DNA of 64,000 nt from Parvularculaceae bacterium (GCA_021776475.1 JAJFFV010000005.1:1302001-1366000), one strand, 5' to 3'. Positions 44,968 to 53,748 are shown, numbered from the stretch's first letter. Program-made: numbers and translations. Notes: a model not told the origin generated them from the letters alone.

Positions 44968-45993
44968 TCACACTTTCACGAGCATCTTGCCAGTGTTGGC
45001 GCCTTCGAAAAGCCCACACAGCGCTTTCGGCAGGTTGTTAAATCCATCGATAATTGTCTCGTGATATCTGATCTTACCGTCGCGAACCCATGGTCCCATA
45101 TGCGTCAGCATTTCATCCATTCGCGCTGTAAAGTCACGGGCAAGAACACCTTGCAGCGTCGCGCGCTTGTATAGAAAATGATGCAACAAGCGCGGGCCGG
45201 TGTTCGGATCGTCGAGACCGCCCTGATACTGACTGATCTGTCCACAGATGATAATGCGTGCCCGCAGGTTCATTGACTGAATGACAGCGTCAGTCGTATA
45301 CCCACCGGTGTTGTCATAATAGATGTCTATACCGTTCGGCGCCACTTTGCAGAAGGCGTCCACCATGGTGCCAGCGCTCTGGTGGTCGCAATAGTTGATC
45401 GCCGCGTCAAATCCAAGATCATGCACGATCCAGCGCGCTTTTTCTTCGGTCCCGACCACGCCGACAACGTGCAACCCTGCCAGTTTGCCAACCTGACCAA
45501 CAATAGATCCGACGGCACCAGCCGCACCGCTAACCAGAAGTGTTTCGCCCGGTCGCGGCTTACCTGCCTCGGTCAACCCAAAATAAGCGATACGGCCGGG
45601 CATTCCCAAAACGTGCAGCGCGGTCGATACTGGTGCGATCTCCGGGTCGAGCTTGCGACAAGAGACCGCTGACAGAACGCCATGAGTGCGCCAGCCCATA
45701 AAGGTCTCAACCCAGTCTCCAATCTGCAACCCTTTGGTCCCGTCTCCGACTTCAGTCACACGGCCGACGACCCCACCATTTTGAACTTCACCCAACGGAT
45801 GCGGTGGCTCCCAGGTGTCTTTTGCACTCTGCTGAATGCGCATGTAAGGATCGACCGACCAGAACACGCCTTCCACAACAACTTCGCCGCGGACCGGCGC
45901 AAGCGTCTCGTCAGTTTGCACCAGCCGATAGTTCTGTGGAGAAATCTCACCCTTCGGACGAGAGTCATAAATCCATTTTTGGATACTAGTCAT
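44968..45993 (-). CDS. NADPH-dependent medium-chain reductase, CurA/YncB-type
   Basis: A 341-residue zinc-independent MDR-family oxidoreductase. The NADPH site has LVSGAAGAVGSIVGQVGKLAG (about residue 150), and the product-type pattern YYDNTGGYTTDAVIQSMN is that of 2-alkenal/curcumin reductases acting on alpha,beta-unsaturated ketones. Monocistronic by position. Substrate not known. Confidence 0.87.
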   Translation of the reverse strand: MTSIQKWIYDSRPKGEISPQNYRLVQTDETLAPVRGEVVVEGVFWSVDPYMRIQQSAKDTWEPPHPLGEVQNGGVVGRVTEVGDGTKGLQIGDWVETFMGWRTHGVLSAVSCRKLDPEIAPVSTALHVLGMPGRIAYFGLTEAGKPRPGETLLVSGAAGAVGSIVGQVGKLAGLHVVGVVGTEEKARWIVHDLGFDAAINYCDHQSAGTMVDAFCKVAPNGIDIYYDNTGGYTTDAVIQSMNLRARIIICGQISQYQGGLDDPNTGPRLLHHFLYKRATLQGVLARDFTARMDEMLTHMGPWVRDGKIRYHETIIDGFNNLPKALCGLFEGANTGKMLVKV

Positions 45994-46021
45994 AAATTCA
46001 TTCTGAGCGGGTTAAAGATGT

Positions 46022-46423
46022 TCAACGAGACAAGGCAAAGAGAGTGTCCTCTCGGCGCAACAGGAACAGAGCGAACAGAGCGCCGAATACGGGGATTGCA
46101 GCAACGAAAAGATGGTTGCCTCCTGTGTACGGATCAAGAAGCCGTTCATACGTCAGAATAGTCCCGATGCCGTGGATAACGACGAAGAACCCATAGGACC
46201 AAAATTTAAACAGACCGAGCAACAGGCACAACACGGCCAGACCTTGAACAGCGCCGATAGCGTAGGAAGCTTCAAGTGGCAGGCTTTCTACCAGATAGAA
46301 CCCTTTCCAGATAGCGACGGTCGTCTCAGGCTCGATAAACTTCTCAACGGCCCATTGTGCAAAAAACACAGCCAGCGTTAGACGCATGACAAACAGTGCG
46401 AACTTTAAGGTGCCCGAATTCAT
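46022..46423 (-). CDS. DoxX-like membrane protein
   Basis: A protein of about 133 residues from ATG 46423 with four hydrophobic segments. The sequence FALFVMRLTLAVFFAQWAVEKFIEP at the start resembles DoxX/DUF2127-type quinone-associated small membrane proteins. It is co-directional with the reductase gene 28 bp further on, and may share its transcript. Function inferred only from topology. Confidence 0.65.
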   Translation of the reverse strand: MNSGTLKFALFVMRLTLAVFFAQWAVEKFIEPETTVAIWKGFYLVESLPLEASYAIGAVQGLAVLCLLLGLFKFWSYGFFVVIHGIGTILTYERLLDPYTGGNHLFVAAIPVFGALFALFLLRREDTLFALSR

Positions 46424-46538
46424 CTCGCTCCTCCTCATGATTTCCGTTGGCTATCGGATGATACTCCTTTTGTCCTCATACGCTATAGAAAAGACGCCAC
46501 TTAGTGACATCAATAAGAGATGCGCCTAAAGTGGGTAT

Positions 46539-47000
46539 ATGAGCACGCTTATTTTTCGCAAAGCCAATGCGGCGGATCTTTCTGTTATTGTTGAAATGCT
46601 GGCTGACGACCAACTTGGTCAGTCTCGTGAGATAGTGTCAGACCCGCTTGATCAGCGATACATTGCCGCTTTTGACGCGATTGACCAGGACCCAAATCAA
46701 TTGTTGGCGGTTGCGGTTGAGGCCGAAAAGGTCATTGGCTGTATGCAGGTTACCTTTATTGCCGGCCTCTCCCGCATGGGAATGCGGCGCGGTCAGATAG
46801 AGGCTGTACGTATAGCTTCACGCCATCGGGGCCCGGGTGTCGGCCTAAAATTCTTTGACTGGGCGTTCGAGCAATGCCGTCAGCGGGAATGCAAGCTCGT
46901 TCAGCTTACGTCGGACAAGACAAGGCAAGATGCGATTCGCTTTTATGAAAAGCTCGGCTTCAAAGCCAGCCATGAGGGAATGAAACTGGAGATAATATGA
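46539..47000 (+). CDS. GNAT family N-acetyltransferase
   Basis: A 153-residue acetyl-CoA-dependent acetyltransferase. Motif A is visible as IEAVRIASRHRGPGVGLKFFDWAF, with the CoA-binding R/Q-x2-G-x-G/A pattern, and the C-terminal QDAIRFYEKLGFKAS completes the fold. Substrate unknown. Its stop overlaps the ATG of the next membrane-protein gene (ATGA), so the pair is translated together. Confidence 0.87.
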   Translation: MSTLIFRKANAADLSVIVEMLADDQLGQSREIVSDPLDQRYIAAFDAIDQDPNQLLAVAVEAEKVIGCMQVTFIAGLSRMGMRRGQIEAVRIASRHRGPGVGLKFFDWAFEQCRQRECKLVQLTSDKTRQDAIRFYEKLGFKASHEGMKLEII

Positions 47001-47470
47001 GTGCGTTAAGTGATGAAAAGCGATTGACTCTTGGGGCATGGGTAACCTTTACCGCTGGTATTATTCCGTTCATCTTCGGCCTCGTCACATTGTTCTTTAC
47101 ATGGACGAGCTATCTCAATCCTGACGCGCCATTTTTGGCGATGATGCCACCAGGCAGCGATGCATCGTTTACGTTGAATGAGGTGCGGCAATTCAATGCG
47201 TCACTGGCCGACGAATTGGTCACTTCAAAACATGTCCACTACTCTATCCTGATGGCGGTTGGAATCCTGATCATGACGTTGTCGGTATTTGGTCTACGTC
47301 AGCGATTGAAATGGTCCTGGTTTGTGTTAGTAATCACGATCTTGCTGGTGGGCTGGAATGACGCTGTAACAGCGTTGTCGTTCGGAAACCTGCCGGTCCC
47401 GCTCGTTCCAGCTATGTTGGCAACGATCGGGTTAGTGCTCGCGAGGAAACCGATCTTCTCACGCACATAA
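46997..47470 (+). CDS. Four-helix membrane protein of unknown function
   Basis: A 157-residue protein with four hydrophobic segments (near 14-35, 75-95, 105-122, 130-148) and an extracytoplasmic loop between the first two. I do not recognise a family. It overlaps the upstream GNAT gene by 4 bp. Confidence 0.65.
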   Translation: MSALSDEKRLTLGAWVTFTAGIIPFIFGLVTLFFTWTSYLNPDAPFLAMMPPGSDASFTLNEVRQFNASLADELVTSKHVHYSILMAVGILIMTLSVFGLRQRLKWSWFVLVITILLVGWNDAVTALSFGNLPVPLVPAMLATIGLVLARKPIFSRT

Positions 47471-47510
47471 TCTGAAGTAATACGGTAGCGACATCAATGT
47501 GAGAGGAAAA

Positions 47511-47894
47511 ATGATGGCGATTCACCAGGAAATTATGTTTGGCGTCGAACCTGAGCGCTTGTTTAACGTGCTCACCAACGCTGATGAGTTTGCAAAAGCA
47601 ACCGGCGCGCCTGCGTCGATTGAGGCCCAGGCCAATGGAGAATTTGTCGGGTTTGGCGGCAAAGTCACCGGGCAGTTCGTTGAATTAATTCCCGATGAGC
47701 GGATTGTGCAAAGATGGCGGGCCGAGATGTGGGCGCCGGACGTTTATTCTACGGTAACAATGGCCCTTTCGAAGAACAGTGCCGGAACAAAACTGACACT
47801 GGATCACTCGGGTTATCCCGATGAAATGGAGCCCCATCTTGATGCGGGTTGGGGAAAAATGTACTGGGGTCCGCTAAAGGCGTACTTGCAGTAA
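47511..47894 (+). CDS. SRPBCC/AHSA1-like protein
   Basis: About 127 residues from ATG 47511 (GAGAGG upstream). The SRPBCC fold is suggested by IHQEIMFGVEPERLFNVLTN at the start, the middle segment VTGQFVELIPDERIVQRWR and the ending LDHSGYPDEMEPHLDAGWGKMYWGPLKAYL. Members bind hydrophobic ligands or act as Hsp90-activator-like proteins. Third such gene within 5 kb, but here with no ArsR partner. Confidence 0.8.
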   Translation: MMAIHQEIMFGVEPERLFNVLTNADEFAKATGAPASIEAQANGEFVGFGGKVTGQFVELIPDERIVQRWRAEMWAPDVYSTVTMALSKNSAGTKLTLDHSGYPDEMEPHLDAGWGKMYWGPLKAYLQ

Positions 47895-48170
47895 AGTTCG
47901 TGAACAAAGTTGGGCGGTAGGGCTCTACAAAAAGCCTGCGTCCTGAACAGTATCAGGCTCCCATGATGTTTAAGTGAAATCGGCTGATCTGTAACCCGCC
48001 AACTGGTTTGCGATAGCGCAAATTATACTGATCAAATCCGTTGCGTTCGTCATTTCGTGAATACGCTGACATGAGCGACGGCGATCAGCACGCGGCCCGG
48101 TGTCTTTGGGAATACCTTATTGTCACTCATTTGTCGTATGCATGTTTTCGTTTATCTTGCGCGCTGCATC

Positions 48171-48875
48171 TTATTGTTCGTACACATCGTGTAAACGAAG
48201 CCATTCCATCGGGTAAGGTAAATCGCCCTCGTCACGCCCCTTTGGAACAATATCCAGCAAAGCATAGGCGCCAATGAAGTTTTCAAGGCCGCGGGAATAC
48301 GAGGAATATGTGTGGTAAATCCGGCCTTCAGTGTCCTTGGTAAAAACGCTGATCCCCGGTGCCTCTTTTGCAGGAAAAGAAGCGCCGTCGCTGAAATTGT
48401 AATAGACCTTGCCCGCCAACTCCTCGTCGGTGAAGGAAACATTGAAATCCCTGTTGAAGTCCGTGCTCCCTGAGGACAGCCATTTGAATGACCAACCCAT
48501 ACGGTTCTGAAACTCCTGGAGTTTTTCGAGCGGTCCTTTGGAAATAGTTACCATCGCAACATCGCGCTGGCCGATATGAGGTATCGACGGTCCATAATGG
48601 TCAGCCAGAAACGAGCAGGATTTGCACCCGGCAGCCCAATCTGTGTCGAACATAAAATGATAGACGATGAGCTGGCTCTTGTCTTCGAAGAGATCACTTA
48701 GACTTTCCAGTCCGTCCGGTCCATCGAACAGATATTCCTTATCGATTTTCACCCAGGGCATTACCTGCCGCGCACGGGTCAGCTCGTCCCTTGCCCGTGA
48801 ATGTGCCTTTTCAGCTTGCAGCAGTTCCAGACGCGCCTCTAGCCACTGTTTGCGTGAAACAATATTTGCACCCAT
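48171..48875 (-). CDS. DUF899 family thioredoxin-fold protein
   Basis: A 234-residue protein with the DUF899 pattern: an N-terminal helical part (VSRKQWLEARLELLQAEKAHSRARDEL), then LIVYHFMFDTDWAAGCKSCSFLADHY, a thioredoxin-like fold with a CxxC. The family often accompanies SRPBCC, ArsR and VOC genes in proteobacteria. No tested activity. It lies upstream of nothing obvious on its strand; the nearest co-directional gene is the AHSA1 gene at 48915. Confidence 0.82.
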   Translation of the reverse strand: MGANIVSRKQWLEARLELLQAEKAHSRARDELTRARQVMPWVKIDKEYLFDGPDGLESLSDLFEDKSQLIVYHFMFDTDWAAGCKSCSFLADHYGPSIPHIGQRDVAMVTISKGPLEKLQEFQNRMGWSFKWLSSGSTDFNRDFNVSFTDEELAGKVYYNFSDGASFPAKEAPGISVFTKDTEGRIYHTYSSYSRGLENFIGAYALLDIVPKGRDEGDLPYPMEWLRLHDVYEQ

Positions 48876-48914
48876 AATGAACTATCCAATTCCTGAATTT
48901 AGGCTCGAGGTGTA

Positions 48915-49337
48915 TCAACAAGTAACACGGCGCAGACGGAGGAGGTGTTCATCCCAACCCTGGTCGTGGTTTGCTGCCATCTCAAAGGCGTTGTCTACAA
49001 CTTTCTCAAAACCATCATGTTCAAGCTTCAGCACTGTGCCACCCTCCGCTTCCGTCAGCGTCCAGACGCAGGTCGTTTCAATGCCCGCCAAATGATGATG
49101 TGTGAAAGTATGAACAAGCTTTCTGGGTGGATCGAAATCGATAACCTTCCCCCAACACATTTTTTCACCTTCCTTCCCGGCAGTATTCGTGAGGAGAACA
49201 TAATCTCCACCGGACCGAATATCTTCACCACCCTCATGAAACCACTGGGCGAGCTTGTCTTTGTCAGTAAGGAACTGCCAGACATGTTCGGGTGGTGCTT
49301 TCAGGAAAACCGTTTTCACAATCGCTAGGTTTGTCAT
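48915..49337 (-). CDS. AHSA1/SRPBCC domain protein, ArsR partner
   Basis: A 140-residue START-like fold protein: TVFLKAPPEHVWQFLTDKDKLAQWF at the start and LKLEHDGFEKVVDNAFEMAANHDQGWDEHLLRLR at the end. Its ATG overlaps the TGA of the upstream ArsR gene, a tightly coupled ArsR-AHSA1 operon. Such pairs are common in proteobacteria; the ligand that the regulator senses is usually unknown. Confidence 0.85.
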   Translation of the reverse strand: MTNLAIVKTVFLKAPPEHVWQFLTDKDKLAQWFHEGGEDIRSGGDYVLLTNTAGKEGEKMCWGKVIDFDPPRKLVHTFTHHHLAGIETTCVWTLTEAEGGTVLKLEHDGFEKVVDNAFEMAANHDQGWDEHLLRLRRVTC

Positions 49338-49660
49338 TCCACTTCCTCTTCAATAGCTTTTTTTAGATTCTCTAGCTTGTCGTCCCAGAACTTGTCGAAA
49401 TGGGCGATCCAATCAGTCACCTGTTTCAAGGTTTCAGGCCGCAGCCGGTTAATTCGTTCACGACCTTTTTGGTTGACCTCAATCAAGCCGCCTTCCTTCA
49501 ATATCCTTAAATGCTTGGCAACCGCGGGCCGGGTTACATCAAACCGGGCGGCAATCTTGCTGATCGGCTGTGGTTCATCGGCCAGCATCTCAAGGATTGC
49601 CCGCCGGGTAGGATCGGCGAGGGCGCGGAAGACCGGTTGAGAAGAATGCATCATATCCAC
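49334..49660 (-). CDS. ArsR family transcriptional regulator
   Basis: A 108-residue winged-helix repressor. The ArsR DNA-binding helix is in ISKIAARFDVTRPAVAKHLRILKEGGLI (about residues 33-60). No clear metal-binding cysteine pair is seen, so it is of the non-metal SdpR-like kind often paired with AHSA1 proteins. It is transcribed from a strong promoter containing a palindrome and likely represses itself. Confidence 0.87.
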   Translation of the reverse strand: MDMMHSSQPVFRALADPTRRAILEMLADEPQPISKIAARFDVTRPAVAKHLRILKEGGLIEVNQKGRERINRLRPETLKQVTDWIAHFDKFWDDKLENLKKAIEEEVE

Positions 49661-49683
49661 AACATGAAACTAAATGGTGCTGC

Positions 49684-49713
49684 TTTATACGAAACCATTT
49701 GGTTTTATGTCAA
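49684..49713 (-). promoter_or_regulatory. Promoter with embedded ArsR operator
   Basis: Minus strand: -35 TTGACA (49713-49708), 18-bp spacer, -10 TATAAA (49689-49684). In the spacer is AAACCA-AA-TGGTTT (49692-49705), a 6-bp-arm palindrome placed to block RNA polymerase. It precedes the ArsR-AHSA1 operon by 24 bp. Confidence 0.7.
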
Positions 49714-49777
49714 GCTGTAAAAAAAAAGGAACTCCACCGCACCGATGCGGATGCCTGGTCAAGAATGGAAGCAATCC

Positions 49778-50101
49778 TTACCTGGTGCGTTTCTTGGGCA
49801 ACGCATGGCGCCACGCCAGTTCGATCACCGCTTTCAAATCTGCGGCATCAAGCTCGGCGAGGGTTGCAGTTGTCCAGCCCATGCGGCCCCAGCCTTTGGG
49901 TACAGGGGAGAACCCGTCTGGGTGCGTCAGGCATTTTAGTTCCTGCTCATCCGGTGTCAGTTTGAAGTTCACTGACAGTCCATCAGCGGCGAGCGTTGCA
50001 TAGATTCGCTCGACCTTGAAAGCAGTACGATCCATATGTGGCGCTTCCATCGTGCCTTCAAACGAAAGAGCGGTGTTACGAAAGTCTTTCTCTGTCGCCA
50101 C
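49778..50101 (-). CDS. MmcQ/YjbR family protein
   Basis: A 107-residue protein of the YjbR fold: TALSFEGTMEAPHMDRTAFKV at the start, the central segment VNFKLTPDEQELKCL and the ending DAADLKAVIELAWRHALPKKRTR. YjbR proteins may bind DNA; roles are unclear. Divergent from the GNAT gene at 50204. Confidence 0.82.
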   Translation of the reverse strand: MATEKDFRNTALSFEGTMEAPHMDRTAFKVERIYATLAADGLSVNFKLTPDEQELKCLTHPDGFSPVPKGWGRMGWTTATLAELDAADLKAVIELAWRHALPKKRTR

Positions 50102-50203
50102 AAATGTATCCTTTATCGGTTCAGTTTGCTAAACGGGCAAATAATACGATAAATTACTCTTCTGCGTCCGCAAAGGTTTTCCGCGTCTCACCACCGAGGG
50201 AAA

Positions 50204-50692
50204 ATGATCATTCGTGAAGAACGTGAAGGAGAACACAGCGCCATCCACCGAGTTGTCGAAGCGGCTTTTGGTCAGCCTGATGAAGCTGATCTCGTCGACG
50301 CCTTACGGCGTGATCGCGATATCGTACTTGGGCTGGTTGCCGTAGAAGACAGGGGTGAAATCACCGGGCACGTCACGCTCTCCAAAATGACAGCCCCTGT
50401 TCGAGCTCTTGGCCTTGCGCCGGTTGCAGTCACCCCTCAGTTTCACCATCAGGGCATAGGTTCGCAGTTAGTTCGTGAATGCCTGGATCGAGCCCGGACA
50501 AGCGGATGGGACGCGGTGTTCGTTCTTGGTGAGCCGCATTATTACACAAGGTTTGGATTTGACGCCTCACTGGCAGCGCCTTTTGCCTCTCCATATGCCG
50601 GGCCGCATTTTATGGCACTCGAACTCAACCCGGGAGGACTGTCAGGAAAGCGCGGTGCGGTGGCATATCCCCGCGCCTTTTCGCTGTTTTAG
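50204..50692 (+). CDS. GNAT family N-acetyltransferase, YhbS-like
   Basis: A 162-residue N-acetyltransferase. Motif A is LAPVAVTPQFHHQGIGSQLVREC, and VFVLGEPHYYTRFGFDAS is the conserved YhbS-type segment. Substrate unknown. It converges with the decayed VOC gene, whose stop lies 3 bp after this stop codon. Confidence 0.88.
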   Translation: MIIREEREGEHSAIHRVVEAAFGQPDEADLVDALRRDRDIVLGLVAVEDRGEITGHVTLSKMTAPVRALGLAPVAVTPQFHHQGIGSQLVRECLDRARTSGWDAVFVLGEPHYYTRFGFDASLAAPFASPYAGPHFMALELNPGGLSGKRGAVAYPRAFSLF

Positions 50693-50694
50693 TC

Positions 50695-51048
50695 TTATAT
50701 CGCTTCAGGTCGTTCAGGCAGGGGTTGATAGATCCCAAGTTCTCCTCCGCCTGGCATCGTCACAGACGTCATGCGGCCCCCACCTTCCTCACTGACGGGA
50801 CTTGATCGAGGCCCTTCTCGTTAAGCACAGCAACAAGGGCCCCTATATCGTCGCAAATCAAATAAAATTGCTGCAGGTTATTGTTGGATGGACCGCTAGT
50901 TCGGAGGCGGTAATCCAATTATCAACCATCCACCGCCAGCATCAATATGTGTGAAGTCGAAAACATCCTTCAGGAAGGCCCGGTCTGCTTCAGGGTCCGT
51001 GCTGTAAATGATGGTGTGAGCACCGCTGATCACCGTCGTCTCCGTTCT
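50695..51048 (-). pseudogene. Decayed VOC (glyoxalase/dioxygenase-fold) protein
   Basis: Minus strand gives a VOC-like protein in three frames. First frame: TVISGAHTIIYSTDPEADRA then FLKDVFDFTHIDAGGGWLII up to LPPPN and a stop. Second: QFYLICDDIGALVAVLNEKG to another stop. Third: GRMTSVTMPGGGELGIYQPL to a normal stop at 50695. The three parts are in the order and spacing of intact VOC proteins, so at least two frameshifts have occurred. The start codon is also gone. The gene was likely functional recently. Confidence 0.75.
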
Positions 51049-51072
51049 TGGTTTGTCGTAAAGACGATGCCC

Positions 51073-51645
51073 TCACGCTCTCTCATAGGCGTCCTTAAGC
51101 CAGGCCTTCACGTCCTTGTCGACATCGCTTGTGGTTTCAAGCCGAACGCGATGACTGACCATCGCGTTAAAACTGCCAGATGCTTCCAGTCTTCCGTCAG
51201 GTTTTGTACCCTTCATGTTCAAGCCGAGATCAACCCGCGTTTTTGTTGATGGTTGAATGATCGCGAACTGTTTGGACCGGCGTACACTGACATAAGCTTT
51301 TTTCGGTGAGAGCTCGACGTCTTTGCCCATCTCGTTGATGAGTTTGACAAGGGCATCGTAAATTGGTTTCAGGTCGGCCTTTGCGCCAGCGTATTGATCC
51401 GTAACAAGATTGACACCGTCACTGGCGCTACTGCCTGCATCGCTCCTCAATGTCTTATGCGCAACGAGATTGGCGAAACCATGCGTCATCCCGAAATCTG
51501 CCTTCAGGAATTTGACAATCTCGCCATGTTTGGCAGCGCCGGTTTTTCTTGCAATTGTGATCCATTGCTCAAGCGTCTTGCCGGTTTTTTCCTTCATGTT
51601 AGCGATCATTGTGTTCGCCATTTCTTCTGGTGATTGTGCCATCAC
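51073..51645 (-). CDS. DUF4287 and DUF5655 domain protein
   Basis: A 190-residue protein with an N-terminal DUF4287 helical domain (MANTMIANMKEKTGKTLEQW...THGFANLVAH) and a C-terminal DUF5655 domain (YDALVKLINEMGKDVELSPKKAYVSVRRSKQFAIIQ). The fusion is common and its function unknown. It lies 16 bp after the AHSA1 gene on the same strand, so it is probably the third gene of the ArsR-AHSA1 operon. Confidence 0.82.
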   Translation of the reverse strand: MMAQSPEEMANTMIANMKEKTGKTLEQWITIARKTGAAKHGEIVKFLKADFGMTHGFANLVAHKTLRSDAGSSASDGVNLVTDQYAGAKADLKPIYDALVKLINEMGKDVELSPKKAYVSVRRSKQFAIIQPSTKTRVDLGLNMKGTKPDGRLEASGSFNAMVSHRVRLETTSDVDKDVKAWLKDAYERA

Positions 51646-51661
51646 TTCCTCTCAACTCTTG

Positions 51662-52195
51662 CTATTGATATTTTCCAAGTGGCCAGTTTTCAATCCTGCA
51701 TACTTTTGGCGTGAGTGGTGCGATCAACGACATCGTACCAAGCATCAGCTGCGCCCCGAAAGTAGTCTTACCGGTCTCCATATATGCTTTGAAGTTTTCG
51801 GTGATCCACTTGCCACCACCAGCCATAGATTTCTCGGTTTTTGTTCCGGCTGGAACGTTTTCGGTGATTAGACAGAATTCGACACCGCCGTCTACTTCCT
51901 TGAGCGTATAGGTCACGGTGCACGGCGGGTCCCCAGTTGTTGTGAATTTGAAAGTTTGGGCAAATCTGTGCGGTGGATCGAACTCCAGAACTTCACCAAC
52001 GATAAAAGCAAACTTTCGATCCTTCGACACCATCCGATAGGGTGCGCCGGGTGCAAGCTCATCTGTATCGTACAGCGCGTCGTAGAAAAATGGCCTGGGG
52101 GAGTTTATGTTGACCAACTCAGACCACACTGCTTCAATCGATGCGTTGATGACGACACGATAGATCTGTTTGTCGGTTGCGGCTTGCCCTGTCAT
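51662..52195 (-). CDS. AHSA1/SRPBCC domain protein, second ArsR partner
   Basis: About 177 residues from ATG 52195. The START-like fold is seen in YRVVINASIEAVWSELVNI, VLEFDPPHRFAQTFKF and ENVPAGTKTEKSMAGGGKWITENFKAYMETG. The start follows the ArsR stop by 2 bp with AAGAGGTGA as its ribosome site. Similar in layout but not closely alike in sequence to the AHSA1 protein at 48915. Confidence 0.83.
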   Translation of the reverse strand: MTGQAATDKQIYRVVINASIEAVWSELVNINSPRPFFYDALYDTDELAPGAPYRMVSKDRKFAFIVGEVLEFDPPHRFAQTFKFTTTGDPPCTVTYTLKEVDGGVEFCLITENVPAGTKTEKSMAGGGKWITENFKAYMETGKTTFGAQLMLGTMSLIAPLTPKVCRIENWPLGKYQ

Positions 52196-52197
52196 AG

Positions 52198-52554
52198 TCA
52201 CCTCTTTTTCTTGGTTTTGTGAGTTAGATTTTTTGATTCCGCTAAATACTTGATACCGGTTACCTGGCTTCCCCAATATGCACTATACTCATCGGACCAT
52301 CGGTCATAGATCATCTGTATCGGGATCGGATTGAAATATAAACGGCGTGTCCTGCCATCTTTTTCGGACGTAACCAAATTTGCATCCTCTAACACGGCCA
52401 GATGTTTCATCACCGCGATGCGGCTGACATCAAAATGGCCGGCAACCTCGCCAACACCTATTCCTGGCTGTAGCTTGACAAGATCCAGCATTCGTCTTCG
52501 GCTCTCATGTGCGAGAGCCTGAAAAACAGCATCCATATCATCACTATCAGTCAT
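52198..52554 (-). CDS. ArsR family transcriptional regulator, second copy
   Basis: About 118 residues from ATG 52554. The winged-helix region is ESRRRMLDLVKLQPGIGVGEV and VSRIAVMKHLAVLEDANLVTSE. It lacks an obvious metal site. A 7-bp-arm palindrome (52555-52574) sits on its start, likely an autoregulatory operator. A second start at 52536 is possible. It heads an operon with AHSA1 and the DUF4287 gene. Confidence 0.85.
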   Translation of the reverse strand: MTDSDDMDAVFQALAHESRRRMLDLVKLQPGIGVGEVAGHFDVSRIAVMKHLAVLEDANLVTSEKDGRTRRLYFNPIPIQMIYDRWSDEYSAYWGSQVTGIKYLAESKNLTHKTKKKR

Positions 52555-52574
52555 ATGTAACGCACTGGTTACAT
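52555..52574. promoter_or_regulatory. Palindrome at the start of the second ArsR gene
   Basis: ATGTAAC-N6-GTTACAT, perfect 7-bp arms, ending 1 bp before the ATG at 52554. Its TGTAAC/GTTACA arms are the kind bound by ArsR repressors. Core promoter boxes are not clear. Confidence 0.6.
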
Positions 52575-52836
52575 AAACGTGAAATCGCGTCAAGCCCAGA
52601 TTCGGCCGAGACAAGCAAAAGCTTGCTGTTATCCTTAAATTCCGATCTAGCCAGCATCTCCAATGCTCAGTATTTAAAACGTCATCATGGACCGGCTAGC
52701 TGGCGATACAGCGCTTCAGATTGATCGGGCCGAGCGCATCTGAGGTGTTGGAAGTCGCTGTGATTCCCGCTGAAGCGTAAGAGCTAACGGGCGGCGGCCG
52801 CAATTCGTGCACTGATCGCTGCTGGGGTCGCCCGTT

Positions 52837-53748
52837 TCAAGTACCACAATCCAGTTTTCGCGCCTGGTGAATCCGGAACTGTTCACCGGTGCGCTTGTGG
52901 AAATAAATAGAGCAATCATCCGGCGCCAATGTCACTGCCTCAACATACCCATTAATTGTAGAAATTCGCCGGGGAACACCAAACGCTGACCGAATGTCGG
53001 TGCGTGTTGCCACATAAAGGCCGAAAGCTTCGTTGATCTTTCTCTTCACTTTCTTCGGATCAAGCCGCGTAAAGTACAAGGTCAGTTCATCACGGCTTGT
53101 CGCCGGTGCAAACTCCAAAAGCTTGGTGTTGATGTTTTCAAAGATCGCCTCGCTGTCAGGCTGGCGAATGAAAGCACCAGTTGAATTTTTTCGTGCGACA
53201 TAAATATCCGAGGTCTTAGGCCCACCATTTTTGCCCCGCTTCCACTGATTCTCGGTAAAATATAACGACCGCCCGTCAGCGCTGATTTCAGCATCCATAT
53301 TGAGCCAGCGGTTTTTATCGCGTGATACCGTGCCCCGGATTTGTCCGACCTCGATCACTTCGCCGCCAACAAACCAGCCCTTCCATATTGTATTACGTGT
53401 GTCATCATAACTGCGCGGCGAGACGAAATACAAATAGCCCTCGTCATCCATGCTCGGCACGCCATCCAGCATGCCGGAATTCACACCCGGCAAGCGGCCC
53501 AGATATTTAAATTTCAAGTCGGAAACGCGTCTTGCAAAGTGAATATCCGTCTGGACCGATGGATCGTTGAGATTATTAAAAAACAGGTGCTTTCCATCGC
53601 GCGACAAAAAAGGTTCCATTGCGTGCCCGTCATAGCCGGTAATCTCGACCGGTTGCGGCGAGGAAAAGTCGGCTGGCCCCGCGACGGCCTCGGCCGATAT
53701 CATTGTCGCTAGAAGGGCTATAGCTTTCAGTATTGTGCGCAAGAACAT
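52837..53748 (-). CDS. Periplasmic PD40/TolB-like propeller protein
   Basis: A 303-residue protein with a signal peptide (1-23, AVA-GPA). Repeated motifs of the form PFLSRDGKHLFFNN, PSMDDEGYLYFVSP, AEISADGRSLYFTEN, ATSRDELTLYFTR and LAPDDCSIYFHKR are typical PD40 beta-propeller blades. Propellers of this type bind protein or polysaccharide partners in the periplasm. Monocistronic. No enzyme motif. Confidence 0.8.
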   Translation of the reverse strand: MFLRTILKAIALLATMISAEAVAGPADFSSPQPVEITGYDGHAMEPFLSRDGKHLFFNNLNDPSVQTDIHFARRVSDLKFKYLGRLPGVNSGMLDGVPSMDDEGYLYFVSPRSYDDTRNTIWKGWFVGGEVIEVGQIRGTVSRDKNRWLNMDAEISADGRSLYFTENQWKRGKNGGPKTSDIYVARKNSTGAFIRQPDSEAIFENINTKLLEFAPATSRDELTLYFTRLDPKKVKRKINEAFGLYVATRTDIRSAFGVPRRISTINGYVEAVTLAPDDCSIYFHKRTGEQFRIHQARKLDCGT

